Shown here: one piece after another, positions 1-11,424 of the stretch
Layout: every line of letters starts with the position of its first letter
How positions within the stretch are numbered: position 1 is the first letter of the stretch
From: Eutypa lata
Lineage: Eukaryota > Ascomycota > Sordariomycetes > Xylariales > Diatrypaceae
Assembly: GCA_022661535.1 (NCBI GenBank)
Contig: JAKULF010000005.1
Coordinates: 2,790,001 to 2,854,000, forward strand
DNA: 64,000 nucleotides
Direction of reading: 5' to 3'
Position numbers and translations under genes: made by a program
The notes under the pieces: generated by a model
What the model was told of the DNA's origin: nothing
Database searches by the model: none
The model's input: only the letters and a program-made list of their open reading frames with translations

Positions 1-1430
1 TTATGTAATTTTTATTTATTTAAATAAACAATGTAGCACATTCAAATTAAATTACACAGTAAGGGAAGTGAATTGATTGTGAAGATAACACCGCATTTAA
101 CATACAGCCATACATATTTATGTGCAGACCACAGGGGCTACCTAAGTACGGTTCCCAACAGAACAAATATGTCTTTATAACCGTCTTGATCTAGGTAAAG
201 AATGTCATTTTGTAAAAGGCCACCCCCATAGATATAGAGTAGATAAGTGTCTAAAATTTGAATATTGAATACTGATAGGGGAGGTATATAAACTCAAAAT
301 TGTATAAAAACATATGTGTGCACCATGTAAACCAAACGCCAACCCCTATCGGATCTGTATTTGCTACGCCCTCTGTTGAACTGCGATAACTCGCTGTAAA
401 CCGAGCAGGAAATTCGGACATTATTTATAGGTACTTAGGTAGCTACAAATCCGAACCCCTGAATACGAAACTGCTGTTTAATACATACATACCTAGAAGA
501 GAAAGAATCAAGATAAACTATTGTCTTTACAGAACACAATACTCACATGTAAACAGAGGAATGTACTGGCTATATGGTAGCTTTATGCTGATATCATAAT
601 GTCGTTATACTTTAGAATTTAAATATATACCAATCCTTATCATCACTGTTCACTACTAGCTCACTTTATAAGAATGGAACAATTATTTCATAGTAGGAGC
701 TCGGTTCGCCAATCACACGGCGAACAAGCATGAGGATTAGAGCCACTGGCGAGAGGTTTGGACTCGCCGGTCTATAGCTTCGTAGATTCATTGGTGATAA
801 GTGTCCATCTTAGGTAGTGAACCCCCTTTTCTCAAAAATCTACTGTCTCCATAATGACGCTTATCCTAGATGTGTTCTGTCGGAGTCACGAGCTACACCA
901 ATCTATCACAGAATGGGCTGGGATGTGACCAGGCCACTGCCAACTTAGCATCACCCCCTTAATAACTTCACGAGCTTTGACATCAGCTGTAACATGCGAC
1001 TCATGGCATAGCTAGGGCCAAGGTTAATGGTTAAAGTGAGGCTCGGGGATCGGGAGGGGGTGGGCGCCACTAGAAAGGATACCATATCCTCATAGTGACT
1101 CTAGGTGAAGGGCTTCCTGGAAGGCTATAGGCATCAACCCCTCGTAAAGGAGGAGTTAACAAGATCTGGTGTGTATGATCCCCACTTCTGTCTACCAACA
1201 TCTTAGTACCAACATACCTATTACGAAGACTCTCAGCCAATGAAATACGTATCGTAACCACACAACGACGCACGAGTATGATCTGCCTAGTTCAGGCAGC
1301 CATGGACTCGGTGGAGGTCTGGCGGTATATATAACGCCAACTGCTAACCATTCCTTAATTTGCATTTACGTTTCTTGAGGCATTTCCTGCTCGTAGCTCT
1401 ACATGAAGCTCATCCTAGACTGTCGCCCCG
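1..1430. other. Intergenic, left edge
   Basis: No coding region is supported on either strand; only short stop-bounded frames are present. The sequence is AT-rich with many TA dinucleotides and scattered TAGGTA motifs. The right end serves as the upstream region of the phosphotransferase-like gene that starts at 1431. Confidence 0.6.
1328..1334 (+). promoter_or_regulatory. Candidate TATA box
   Basis: TATATAA lies about 97 bp upstream of the ATG at 1431. It is flanked by the inverted bases GGCG and CGCC. Position and sequence suit a core promoter element, but TA-rich words are common in this region, so this is inference. Confidence 0.35.
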
Positions 1431-2717
1431 ATGGCCCCTCACGCAGAGTTCCCTCCCCCTAAAGTCCTAGCTCTAGCCAGTGCCTTACGAAGCGATGGCA
1501 AATCTGCTACTTTCTGCTTCGACACGGATGAGAACCCGATTTTCGTTGGACAGTGTCTGATCTACGCTGTTAAATTCCCCGACGACGATGAGACCTGGGC
1601 TATACGGATTCCCTTGCATGAGGATGGCACCCTCCCCCCCAGCGCCATCACGTCCATGGTTGAAACTGAGATGGATGTGTTGACCGAACTCAGCAAGACT
1701 GGGTTTCGTTGGTCGCCTAGGTTGATTGGCGGCGACTCGAGCTTTGATAACCCGATTGAACACCCTTACTTGGTCCTGAGCTGGGTGCGTGGGAACCCGT
1801 TGCAATGGACACCAGCGATTCCGGCTGAGCCGGAACAGAGGCACAAGATACTTTGCCAGCTTACGGATATACAACTGGATCTGGCCCAGTGCACCCAGCG
1901 ATCGCGTTCGAACTACCCTATTCCCTGATGTGTCAAGTTCAAGCTAATTCAATAGTTAGGCCCGGAAACCTCGGTGGTCCAGTACTTGACGGGCATCATT
2001 GACGGTAAAATTGGACGCGTTTCGAACGGCCGACTGCCGGAACTCGATATTCAGAGCTGTTTAGTCCATCGGGCATTGGCCCGTTATGCAGTACACGATG
2101 AACTCGAGTCTTCGCTGTTCGCCATTTCACATGGTAGCCTAGGCGCACACAAGATCATCGTTGACAATGAATACAACATTACAGGGTGAGTGTCTAGGAG
2201 ACTATTAAGTGCTGTGCTGTGCTTATTAGCCTGTTGTAGGATTATTGACTGGAAACTTGCCCGGTTCCGTCCGTTACAGCTTGTCCTACGTTTTCCGCGC
2301 CTTCTTGCCGTAGAGCCCGATAACATGGACTTGCCGTCTTCTCAGACTGATATTGCAAACTTGGCGGCTGAAGCCTTACATCCATCTTCCAGAATTTCGG
2401 CCGATCGTCGGGTTGTTGTGTCGTATCTGTCTTCACTTGCTTCGGACGAAGTCTCCTCCAAACCTCCCCAGATAGCCTCACTTGCATCTACGATGAACGC
2501 AATCGTAACAGACAAGAATGTCGATTGGCAGGATTTGGTCATCCGATCTTGCTTCAGTAAAGGTCTTCATAAATGGATGGTGGAACAGTCTTGGTTGCTC
2601 AATGGTACACAAGGGATCGTGACTAGAACATCCTCGGACAAGACGATCAGTGAGGAGACAGAAGAGTTCCTCCGAGTGATCGGCACTAAAGAGACATCAC
2701 TCAAGCAAGACTCCTGA
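1431..2717 (+). CDS. APH-like phosphotransferase family protein, probably catalytically dead
   Basis: Fungal member of the aminoglycoside phosphotransferase/choline kinase-like fold (Pfam APH). Model: 1431-1905, 1960-2185, 2240-2717 (392 aa). Intron 2 is canonical (GTGAGT...TAG). Intron 1 uses a weak GTTCGA donor with a good GCTAAT branch site; reading straight through instead meets TGA at 1926. The family's catalytic loop normally reads HGDxxxxN; here residues 216-223 read HGSLGAHK, so Asp is Ser and Asn is Lys. The metal-binding Asp survives at 237 in IIDW, but the usual following Glu is Lys. The C-terminal part (RFPRLLAVEP, KGLHKWMVEQSWLL) is full length. Either a pseudoenzyme or a decaying gene; the true substrate of this fungal family is not known. 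Confidence 0.75.
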
Positions 2718-3529
2718 GTACAATATAATACTAGGGACAGCAAATCAATAGAAGAAGCTAGATTGTTGCACTTGCATGCTCTCTCCCACCTGGCCAGACC
2801 AATATATGGTTAGATAGTAGCAAAAAGCGACTGGATTGGTCTTTTTAGACAAATCTGGAACTACACATGTAGTCTTGTCTTCTTCAGTGGGCGAACAGAT
2901 GAAACCAACTCCGCATCCAAGATTGTACCCATAGTTAACCCGAAACATGTGAAAGCAACATAGCAACTCCCGTTACCCCCTATGCCCTACCCCCTTTTCT
3001 TCCCAAGATTTTCTTTCTCCTTTCTTTAGTTCGCTTTTGGGTGGAACATCCCCCCCCTAGTATGCGTGAGGCTTCAAACGAGTGCGATATAACAACTCCA
3101 GTGTGGTGTCTATATGATGTTGATAGGGGTACATGAGCTGGAAATGTGATAACTGCTGCTCTTAAGTATAAACCCAAATTTTTAAAGAATAAGACCACAA
3201 GCATAAGCTTCTTTCCAAAAGACACATGAAAGCCATATGTAAACAACGTTCCACGCGAATAATTCTACCACCATATCGCTCGCTATGCGAAGTGCAGACT
3301 ATATATGTTTGTTTTACCGGTTGCCCGTCCATCTGCTTTCTGTGCTTGTGGCCTATGCATGCATACATATCTTGAAAACACTACATATACATAACTAAAC
3401 GCCGCAATATATGTGTGTGTATCTGTTCCCATTCTATTCTATCCCATCCCATGCAGTTCCATTCCAATCTATTTTATCCAGACCTAGGGTGGGTAGTTAG
3501 GCAGGTAAGTAAGTAGGCAATGCAATCCA
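2718..3529. other. Intergenic between convergent genes
   Basis: This stretch holds the 3' regions of the phosphotransferase-like gene and of the LCAT-like gene. No ORF here resembles a protein. The part near 3430-3520 contains short direct repeats of the CCATTCTATTC type and GTAAGTAGG words. Confidence 0.6.
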
Positions 3530-6205
3530 TCAAAACTGTGTAGGCGAGGAAAGAGAAGGCGAAGAAAGCGAGAAGGAAGGAAAAGACTCGCCGCTCGCCG
3601 ACGTCAGCACCCCCTCCTTTCCCTCGCCTCCAACCCCTCCTAGTCCGAGCCCGATGCCCTTCTCCCTCCCCCGGACCACGGCCCGCAGCGCGCGCCCGAC
3701 AGCCTCCAGGTCCCCGAGTATGGTGATGTGGCCGCGGTCCGTGTTGACCCGCCCGCCGCGGACGACGTCGTAGCCCGGCGGGAGCTGGGCCTCGCGGGCA
3801 AGCACGACGCCGTCGCCGCTCTGGAAGACGAGGTTGTCGTAGACATCGGCGCAGGCGATGGCCTCCCGGCAGGCCACGTGGGCCGCTGCTACCGTCGGCA
3901 CGTCCTTGCCGTAGATGACCGCCAGCGGCGGGTACGCGTTGGCACTCGTGTGCTCGGGGCGGTGGGCCGCCTCGGCGCGGAACCGCTTCGTGTCGGCTAG
4001 CGTGCGCGTTAGGTACTCCATGTTGCGGCGGCGGGTTGCCGCGTCGAGGGAAGAAGAAGAGGTGGGTGACTGCTGCTGTGTTATGGTGGGGCCGCTTCCG
4101 GTTTGCCCTCCCATTTGTGGTGCTAGCGTGCGGTCGTTGGCAATCTCTACCCGCCGGGCTGCCTCGGCGAGCGTGTTCTGTAGTGTCGGGGAGGGCTGCG
4201 CCGGTCGCGTGTCGCTCGCGGTGCTGTTTCCGCGACTTCGGAGGGGCGTCGGTATTCTTCCGGACAATTCCCGTAGAGACCCGAGAGCACCAACGCTGCG
4301 GGCATTAAAAGCCGGGAGTGAGAGGCCCATGCAGGGAGATAAGGCGTATTTGGCCCACTGGGCCGGATCGAAGAAGTCGATTGGAAACTCCTCCCCGGTA
4401 TTCTTGTTTATAAAGCAGTACCCATCTTCGGGAAGAAATACGAAGCTTGTCCTCAAAGAAAAATGAACCTGTGCCGTCAAAACTTTCTCGTTGAAGAGGA
4501 CGGCATCTCCGTTTCGCATTGGACCTAGGATGTTGATGCACCTTTGCGGTGTCCCTGCGAAAACCACCCCCGAGTAAAGCTCTGGGCGCTGGTTAACCGC
4601 GTGCCGTGTAATGAGACCGCCTAAACTGTGAGCGATGACCAAAGCGCCTCGTTCTTCAGGAACACCAGCGCCCTGATTCGAGGGTAGGTTTTCAATAAAT
4701 TCGTTGAGCTTCTGTGATAACAAATGAGGGCTGAGTCTCCAATCGTAGCCGTAGTCCCACACCCTCAGCTTCCCTGTCCTGGCATTTTCGCTTTCTCTCA
4801 ATCGCTTAAATAGCCGTTTAGAGATATCGACAGGTCCTATATTTTTCAACATCCCGGATGGGTATATAGTTTCTTCCATCCGCGCTTCGTCTTCGGGGTC
4901 TAATCCAACTTCTAAGTTGGCTTTCCGAATATTGAGGCCTAGTTTTACAGGAACCCAGACTTGACGGTTTGTCTTGGTCGACCGCAAAACCGAGCCTCGA
5001 TATCCCCCTAAAACGACGATGTCACCCGTCAATGTCTCTATTGCTTGGTCTAACTCGGACAGAGGAACTTCCTTTGGCGCCGCATCAGCTTCGGGAATTG
5101 TAGGAGGATAAGCTGTATCATTCAAGTAGCCTTGAAATGATTCTGAAAGGAAAAGCGTATGTCGCTTGAGTGGTTTTGGTAATTGAGGTAACTTGAAGGT
5201 TGGTTTATCCCAGCTGTCAGTGATAGCTTTGAGTCTGCTATTTTTCTGTTCCCGTATATTTGTCCATCGATCGTCGTCCCCTAAAGATGACACTCGGGAA
5301 AGTGAATGGTAGAGCATTGAATCATCAGAGGTTGACCTCCGGGGCGCTCTTGGTCTGACTGGGAACGTCGCAGATTTCCGAGGAGGCGGATGCACCTCAT
5401 TTGGTGAGTCCGTCAAACTAAACATGCCGAACCGATTTGTAGATGGCGTTTCCTTATTGACAAGTGATGATGGAGATCGGGTTGGCCAAGTCTGCTTTGA
5501 TTCAGATGTGTTGCTCCCTGCCCCGGTTGGTGTTCTCATATCGAAGCCCTGACCTTTATTCCAAGTTGGACCGGAAAAGAACGACGGCAAAGAGATTGAT
5601 GGCAAAGCCTCTCGTATTCTCTTGAAAGCCTCGCTTCCACTAGAAGAAGAGCGTCGGATTTTGGCTTGATAATCAAAAATACCTGACAATGCCGATTTAT
5701 GACTTGGTTCATTGGGAACAATAAATCCCTTGGATCCTGCCTGCCATGGAGACGGGGTTTGTTCGAATCTATTCGCCTGCTGACTATCCGACGGCAAGTT
5801 ACCCAGTGAGAGCCCCCGAACGTGGCGAGTCTGGGCCTTAGCTAGATATTTCGGCGGTGAAGCGTTGCCCTTACTTGTACTCCCGGAGGCAGATACATTT
5901 AGCCTTTCCGGTCCCTGAGGAGCCGAGCAGTCCATAATGTCAAACAGTCCGCCGCCCGGTAGAGACTCCATTGCAGCTGCCTTCTCAGCTGCTGGGGTTT
6001 TTGGAGAAGTCAATCTCGTAGCAGCTGGGCTCAGAGAGGGCTGGATGATAGACTGCGCGCCATCTTGATCGATATCCAGAGGCTCTTCATCCTCGGCGCT
6101 ATCAGAAGGTGCTGACGACATGTTTTCACCATGTTCCACGGGTATATGCATGCGTTGCGCGTCCTCATTTGGTAACACGGGCGGTTGGGGTTGAATGCTT
6201 GCCAT
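3530..6205 (-). CDS. LCAT/PDAT-like alpha/beta hydrolase
   Basis: Intronless, 891 aa. Residues 1-380 are low-complexity, rich in Ser and Pro, and probably disordered. The hydrolase core begins near 395 with VVLGGYRGS, which may supply the oxyanion hole. The LCAT-type motif VWDYGYDWR is at 482-490. AHSLGG at 525-530 gives the nucleophile Ser527. Asp798 (SGDGVV) and His826 (RGHITILGD) are the likely rest of the triad. About 120 residues rich in Ser, Thr and Gln separate nucleophile and acid/base parts (about 640-745). There is no signal peptide or transmembrane helix, unlike secreted LCAT or ER-anchored PDAT, so a cytosolic lipid acyltransferase or phospholipase role is more likely. The start at 6205 is the first ATG of the frame. 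Substrate is not determined. Confidence 0.85.
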   Translation of the reverse strand: MASIQPQPPVLPNEDAQRMHIPVEHGENMSSAPSDSAEDEEPLDIDQDGAQSIIQPSLSPAATRLTSPKTPAAEKAAAMESLPGGGLFDIMDCSAPQGPERLNVSASGSTSKGNASPPKYLAKAQTRHVRGLSLGNLPSDSQQANRFEQTPSPWQAGSKGFIVPNEPSHKSALSGIFDYQAKIRRSSSSGSEAFKRIREALPSISLPSFFSGPTWNKGQGFDMRTPTGAGSNTSESKQTWPTRSPSSLVNKETPSTNRFGMFSLTDSPNEVHPPPRKSATFPVRPRAPRRSTSDDSMLYHSLSRVSSLGDDDRWTNIREQKNSRLKAITDSWDKPTFKLPQLPKPLKRHTLFLSESFQGYLNDTAYPPTIPEADAAPKEVPLSELDQAIETLTGDIVVLGGYRGSVLRSTKTNRQVWVPVKLGLNIRKANLEVGLDPEDEARMEETIYPSGMLKNIGPVDISKRLFKRLRESENARTGKLRVWDYGYDWRLSPHLLSQKLNEFIENLPSNQGAGVPEERGALVIAHSLGGLITRHAVNQRPELYSGVVFAGTPQRCINILGPMRNGDAVLFNEKVLTAQVHFSLRTSFVFLPEDGYCFINKNTGEEFPIDFFDPAQWAKYALSPCMGLSLPAFNARSVGALGSLRELSGRIPTPLRSRGNSTASDTRPAQPSPTLQNTLAEAARRVEIANDRTLAPQMGGQTGSGPTITQQQSPTSSSSLDAATRRRNMEYLTRTLADTKRFRAEAAHRPEHTSANAYPPLAVIYGKDVPTVAAAHVACREAIACADVYDNLVFQSGDGVVLAREAQLPPGYDVVRGGRVNTDRGHITILGDLEAVGRALRAVVRGREKGIGLGLGGVGGEGKEGVLTSASGESFPSFSLSSPSLSSPTQF

Positions 6206-7444
6206 AACTGCAGAATGCCAGTGGGGGCCAAACCGGACGGGCTTTTAGAAGATGTTGAGACTCTCGGATAAGAATCCTTCGAGAACACGGTGATCCCATC
6301 TGCTTGAGAGATAAAACACGCATCAAATGAAAGAAAAAGCCGGTTCTTCTGGGTTTAGTCAGGACCGGAAACACCGGAATTATGTCTAATCTAGAAAATT
6401 CGATGGACAACGGTGATAAGAATATAGCTGTTGCTGTTAACAACAGAAGGAATGCAGACACGAGACAAGAGGAAATCAATGTCACTGGACAATACTTTCA
6501 AGAAGCGAAACTTACATGGTATTGTGGGTTATGAATTGTTTCGTCCATGGTTATGAATAGTAAGTATGTATGTATGTAGTTGGGGGCTCACGATCCCTCG
6601 AGTCAGGATCTTGTATGTACTTAACATACAGTAGCTAATGTTTAATTACCAAGCTTGCCCAAGTTACTGCCTTGAGAGGCGTGGAGCTGAGGAGTAAAAA
6701 AAGAGGGCTAGCGAACAGCGCAGCCACGATAACAACCAATAAAGTGACTATCTATACGTAAATTCCTGGTAAGGGAAGGTGGCACCACTCATTCTCTACC
6801 GCTGATATCACAATCATAATCATAACCTTTCATGTTGTTGTTTGTGCTTTTACGCTATCATCGTAAAAGATTGACCGTTGATTGGTACTTGGCATTTCAT
6901 AGGGTGTAGTACGTACATATGTATGATAGTGCTGTTAATACGGTTATACCTTGTAACACTCCCAATTTGTTTCATTGCAGATCGGTTTGATCACCGTAAT
7001 TTGAAATGAATGTAAGGTTAATCGCGGAGATCGGTCACCGGGCTGAGCCGGTCGGTTGGTAAAATAAATACTGTACGATGCGAGAAAACGTGGGATTCGG
7101 CCAACTGACGTCATGAGAAACAATTGTGCTTACGATATACGCGTATCCGTCGGTTTCACTATATATGATAACCCATAGAGTTGTGATTTACTCTATGAGC
7201 TGAGTGCATGTGAGTCTAGATTGCTACATTGTACATTGTTTGTTTGTGCGGCTGAGTAATACTCAGTTGGGTTAGAGCTCCATATCAACCAATCCTTTCT
7301 ATTGGATATACAGCACTAGGACATATCATCTAACCGGTAACCTTGTCATTATGGATACTGGACATATAACTAGTGGAGTTGCGAAAAGCCATGTGACAGA
7401 CAAGTTGTAGACAGTACAAAAACACATAACTATATTACAAGAAT
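6206..7444. other. Intergenic, upstream of LCAT-like gene
   Basis: No supported gene. It holds the promoter side of the LCAT-like gene and the 3' flank of the glutathione transferase gene. A short GTATGTATGTATGTAG run sits near 6563-6580. Otherwise I see nothing beyond AT-rich spacer. Confidence 0.55.
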
Positions 7445-8306
7445 TTACAACTTGAATTCAATCCCGAGAGACTCATCAATCTCCTTGACCTTCTGAACGG
7501 ACTTTTTGTAACCAGATGTGTTTTGCAGTCTCGCAATGTAGGCATAGAGCTTGGGATACAACGTGTTCGGCGTGCTACCATCCCAGTCTCCGAAGCTCGA
7601 GACCTTGTCCTTGGCCGTGATGAGGCCGAAGCTGATGAGGACGTCGGCGGCGGTGAGATGCTCCCCGCACAGGTAGTCGCCGCCGGAGGTAGAGAGTTGT
7701 TGCTCGAGGAAGCTTAGCTGTCCCTTAACGTTGGGGTAGATGAAATTGGCAAGGATTTTGCTCCCGACCATCGACGTGATGGGCCTGATGAAGAACGGTA
7801 TCTGAGGGCTGCTGAGGCCGCTGACGACCCATCCTAGCATGAAGGCGCTCATCATGGTGCCCTCGGCGAAGTGGAGGAAGTACTGCCATCGCAGCCACTC
7901 CTTCGTCTCGCCGCCGACTTTGCCCTCCTGGCCTTCCCGGTAGCGCTTGGGCACCACCGTCTTATCCTTACCGAAGTGCTCACACAGGTATTGAGTGATG
8001 AAGCCACTCTCGGCCAGCACGATTGGCTCGCTGCCATCCGAGGGGGCGATTGAGATGAGCGGCGACTTGCCTAGGGGGTGGATCTTCTTTAGATCCGGTG
8101 GCGCGTGGTTATCGGCTTTGTTGCGGTGGAAAGTAACAAGCTCATATTCAAGCTCGAGTTCCTCAAGGAGCCACAGGATGTTTTGCGCCCGAGACTTTTC
8201 TAGCCTACAATTGGTTGAACAATTAATACTACGGTCTGCTATGTAGACGCCGGGGGAAGCCTCCTTACCAATACAGCTTGATCTTGGGTTGTTCCTCAGT
8301 AGCCAT
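7445..8306 (-). CDS. Glutathione S-transferase
   Basis: Cytosolic-type glutathione transferase of 265 aa from two exons, 8306-8269 and 8204-7445, joined over a 64-bp intron (GTAAGG...TAG). The splice restores the thioredoxin-fold start KIKLYWLEKSRAQNILWLLE, where the first Ser after LEK is the likely catalytic residue that activates glutathione. HPLGKSPLI carries the cis-Pro turn that binds the glutathione backbone, and AESGFITQYL the gamma-glutamyl contact. The C-terminal helical domain contains the folding motif GEHLTAADVLISFGL. Without splicing, a spurious N-terminus would extend upstream to 8338. This resembles the GstA/URE2-related group of fungal enzymes that detoxify electrophiles. No nearby partner gene points to a specific substrate. 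Confidence 0.9.
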
Positions 8307-9228
8307 GGTGGATAGCTGTGTGCTGTAGATATTTGCAAAATTTAAATAGTGTTAGGAAAACAGCTTATGGGAAGTCACGGTATTAGCCCAAAGGATGGTT
8401 TGTTATTAAGTGATGAGGTGAGGGTAATATATGTACGCAAGTGTAGTCAAGTGTAGTCCAAAGGATGTAGGAGAGAATGTTCACAGTAGATATGATGTCC
8501 GTTATTAGTACCTATATACCGAGGTCAAGAACGTATGACCTTATGCAGCTTATCTAAAGATGATCGTAGCTACCAATATAGTTTGCAGGAATAGCTTAAC
8601 TACTACGTAATGACTCACTATTAAAGTCATATTCCGCGGTGTTATCGCGTTCCAGTCAATATAAGTATCCGAAAAGTCCGCACTTGGTAAGATTCACGAG
8701 GTAATAGGATTCTTTCGGAGGGCTAGCCCAGATCAGTATACCCCGTGCCTCTAATTCAGCCCCAAATACATATAAAATGTACATTAGGTAGTGACAAGAT
8801 ATCATTGAACATTGCGGAATTAAGCCCGTGAGATCTATCGACGAGAAACAATCTGTATTCGTTTCGGAACGACACATAACCGAATGAATGATTCATGTGT
8901 CTAGCTTACAGTAGCTAGAGCGTGCTGGGCTGGGCGATCTGTCGATCTAGAGATGAGAACGTGGGGCAACGCGGGTGTGGCAGTGTGGCAGTGTGGCTAA
9001 CGTTAGTAGTTAACTACATACTTCGTACATAGTCATGAAAGCCACTCGACTGTCAATTGGTGATTAGCTAAGCTATGTGGCTGCGTACCACCGCAATCCA
9101 ACAATGCATCATCCAGTCGTTAAGCTTCAATTAACAAACCAATCTGTAATCTACGAGCACTCACGTAGTTTGACCTACAACCAAAACAACCGATATCCAG
9201 TGTTTGGCAATTGCCTATCTCAATCAAG
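8307..9228. other. Intergenic, divergent promoter region
   Basis: The stretch separates the glutathione transferase gene (-) from the complex I B15-type gene (+), so both promoters must lie here. A GTGTGGCA direct repeat occurs near 8978-8998. No reading frame resembles a known protein. Confidence 0.6.
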
Positions 9229-9720
9229 ATGGCTGGCCTACAGCACTATCGTGAGTTCATTCATTGATTGAGTGTTTTGGTCGTTATGATCGCGAAAAAG
9301 CTGACAATATATCTCATAGGCATGGCGATGGACCCGGCCATCCAGAAGCTGGGTAGTATGTCTCTCTCCTCTCCTTGAACGAAATCTCTCTCAAAGATAG
9401 CGACCGGCGATACGCGCACGGGAAGACTTGCCCGATGATATGACATAGTATGTTACTGACCGTTGCTTCCCTCAGCCATGACATCGAACCGACATAAGTT
9501 CTTCCGCTGGACTCCGAGAACCGCTCGCATCACATTCGTGTATACCGTCGTAATCCCGGCTATTGCCCTCTTCGTAGGGTACCAGACAGATGTGAGTAGC
9601 CACTCTAGCAGCTAGGCAGCCTATGACAACCAAGGTGTAATATACTAACGCAATGGGACTTACAAGGGCAAATTCGACTTGCGTGCGAAGAGGAAGGGTG
9701 ATTTGGTCGCGGAGTATTGA
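9229..9720 (+). CDS. NADH:ubiquinone oxidoreductase B15/NDUFB4-type subunit
   Basis: A small accessory subunit of mitochondrial complex I, 75 aa, assembled from four exons: 9229-9250, 9320-9355, 9476-9591 and 9667-9720. Introns are GTGAGT...TAG (69 bp), GTATGT...CAG (120 bp) and GTGAGT...AAG (75 bp); the last has a perfect TACTAAC branch site near 9643. The product starts MAGLQHYRMAMDPAIQKLG, continues with the family signature RHKFFRWTPRTARITF, has one membrane helix (VYTVVIPAIALFVGY), and ends DLRAKRKGDLVAEY. Length and layout match fungal B15 proteins, which sit in the membrane arm of complex I. No exon is longer than 116 nt, so ORF-length gene finding misses it. The start ATG has a good context (AAGATGG). 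Confidence 0.88.
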
Positions 9721-10797
9721 GATCCAAAGCGAAGCATAGGGCACTGGAGATATTGTACATATAACGAAATCCTGGCGGCAAATCCACTAGGAAATTCGAC
9801 TGAGCCGTTATCATACTATGGTCCAACGGGGTGTCCAACCCGAGTGCTCCTTGCACGTGCTAGAAACCATGCAAATTTCGTGTGCCTATCGATGCGATCG
9901 AACGTTCTTATCATGAGAATTTGAGGTAATATGTTGTAGTATTAGAGCATTGGCTTCTGTGACTATCGACATGAAGCGAGCTACTCTCATCATCAGGTAT
10001 GAACGGGCAAAACCATATATCTAAAGCGGCACGAAAGCGAGTAAAGTGTAAATGTAGTTGCCAGGAAGGCATAACTCTCTAGGTTCATTGAATCTATCTT
10101 ATGGAGTACAAGATTCAAAAGTGTTCCGATACAAGCAGCTTGGACTGATCGTCTCACTAAGGATTAAGACTTTATCTGGGGGTTCATATACTTATATTCC
10201 CAGTTTACAAGTTCAGAGGACATGGTATGTGGATTTTGGATAGATACAATGGCGCTTTGGGTACATATTGTAGTCTCGAGGATCTTAGGCCGTTGGCCTA
10301 CTAAGAGCAGTTATATTGACCCTACCACATGTGCATAATAGGCATGGCCCAATGAAGTTGCACATTACAAACTGAGCCAGATGCTGTAAATTCCGTTTAC
10401 ATAGTTACTTTAATACGTGCTTCATAAAGGTGAAAACACGAGAAGATACTCGACGCTTCCCCTCGCTTGGGCTAATAAGGCAGTGAGGGGTGGAAGAGGA
10501 TAATTGATAGGTATTCGTCAATCTCACTGCAGATAGTTGGCAATGTGGCATAATATCCCGAAAACCCCAATTACGATACCTTGGATGGATCACACACTTC
10601 GCTGCAGCTATAAAAAGAAAAGAAAAGGCAAGCAAATCTCCGTATAGAGAGAGAGGGACGGGGAGGATGGAAGGAAAGTGTGCTATTAAGGTTATATTGC
10701 GATGTAGTTATGTAACTACTCACAGTAAGTACCTAGGTACATAAGGTAGTTCAATAATAGTTGCAAAAAAATAAGGGCAAGTTTCTAAACTTGAAAA
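9721..10797. other. Intergenic
   Basis: This is the 3' flank of the complex I gene up to the tRNA. I found no supported gene. Near 10644-10672 there is a purine-rich GAGAGAGAGGGACGGGGAGGATGG tract. Confidence 0.55.
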
Positions 10798-10868
10798 TGC
10801 ATCAGCCGTGAATCGAACACGGGGCCCATCGATGGCAACGATGGATTTTACCACTAAACCACTGATGC
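10798..10868 (-). tRNA. tRNA-Gly(GCC)
   Basis: On the minus strand the sequence folds as a 71-nt cloverleaf. The acceptor stem pairs GCATCAG (10868-10862) with CTGATGC (10805-10799), followed by discriminator A. The D arm contains GGTTTAGTGGTAAAAT. The anticodon stem pairs CATCG with CGATG around loop TTGCCAT, anticodon GCC. The T arm pairs CCGTG with CACGG around TTCGATT. No intron. A and B box promoter elements lie inside the D and T arms as usual. It decodes GGC/GGT glycine codons. Confidence 0.95.
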
Positions 10869-11424
10869 TATTGAAAATTTAATTTGTTGTAAAGACTAAT
10901 ATAGGCAGGTGAGTACTCGCGCATAAAAGCCAGCGCCCTCGTCCTACCTACGCGGGGACGGGTTGAGTCGAGACCCATATAGACCAATTCAGGGTCCATT
11001 TGTTGTGCTACTTCAATCGTTGGCTCACATTATGTACTATATAGATTATATTCATTACTTGAGCCCCTTGAATAAAGAGACTTGTGGCAGGACTAACTAT
11101 CTAGTGTAGGTATTCGTTAGCAAAGACGTGCATTCAATGTTGCTCTCGAGCAATTTAAGATAGCCTGAATGTGACGACATTTTTAACTTACATGAATGCC
11201 ATGGTGGAACCCCACAACTACTCGATACGCCACAGCTTCGCGACGCATTTTACGTACGTAGTTAGTCAACTGTATCTGTGTACTTCGTACGAAGAAGCGG
11301 GAACTGAGCCATTCGCTGTGCCCTGCCTATGTCATAACGCCAATCGCTAGTTAACCCACACACTACATTATATTCTCACGATGTGCTCGGTCGTCCAGAT
11401 CCAACTAGGTGGCTAGGGACCACC
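10869..11424. other. Intergenic
   Basis: Spacer between the tRNA 5' side and the 3' end of SAP18. The first bases past the tRNA are its upstream region. No coding signal is seen. Confidence 0.55.
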
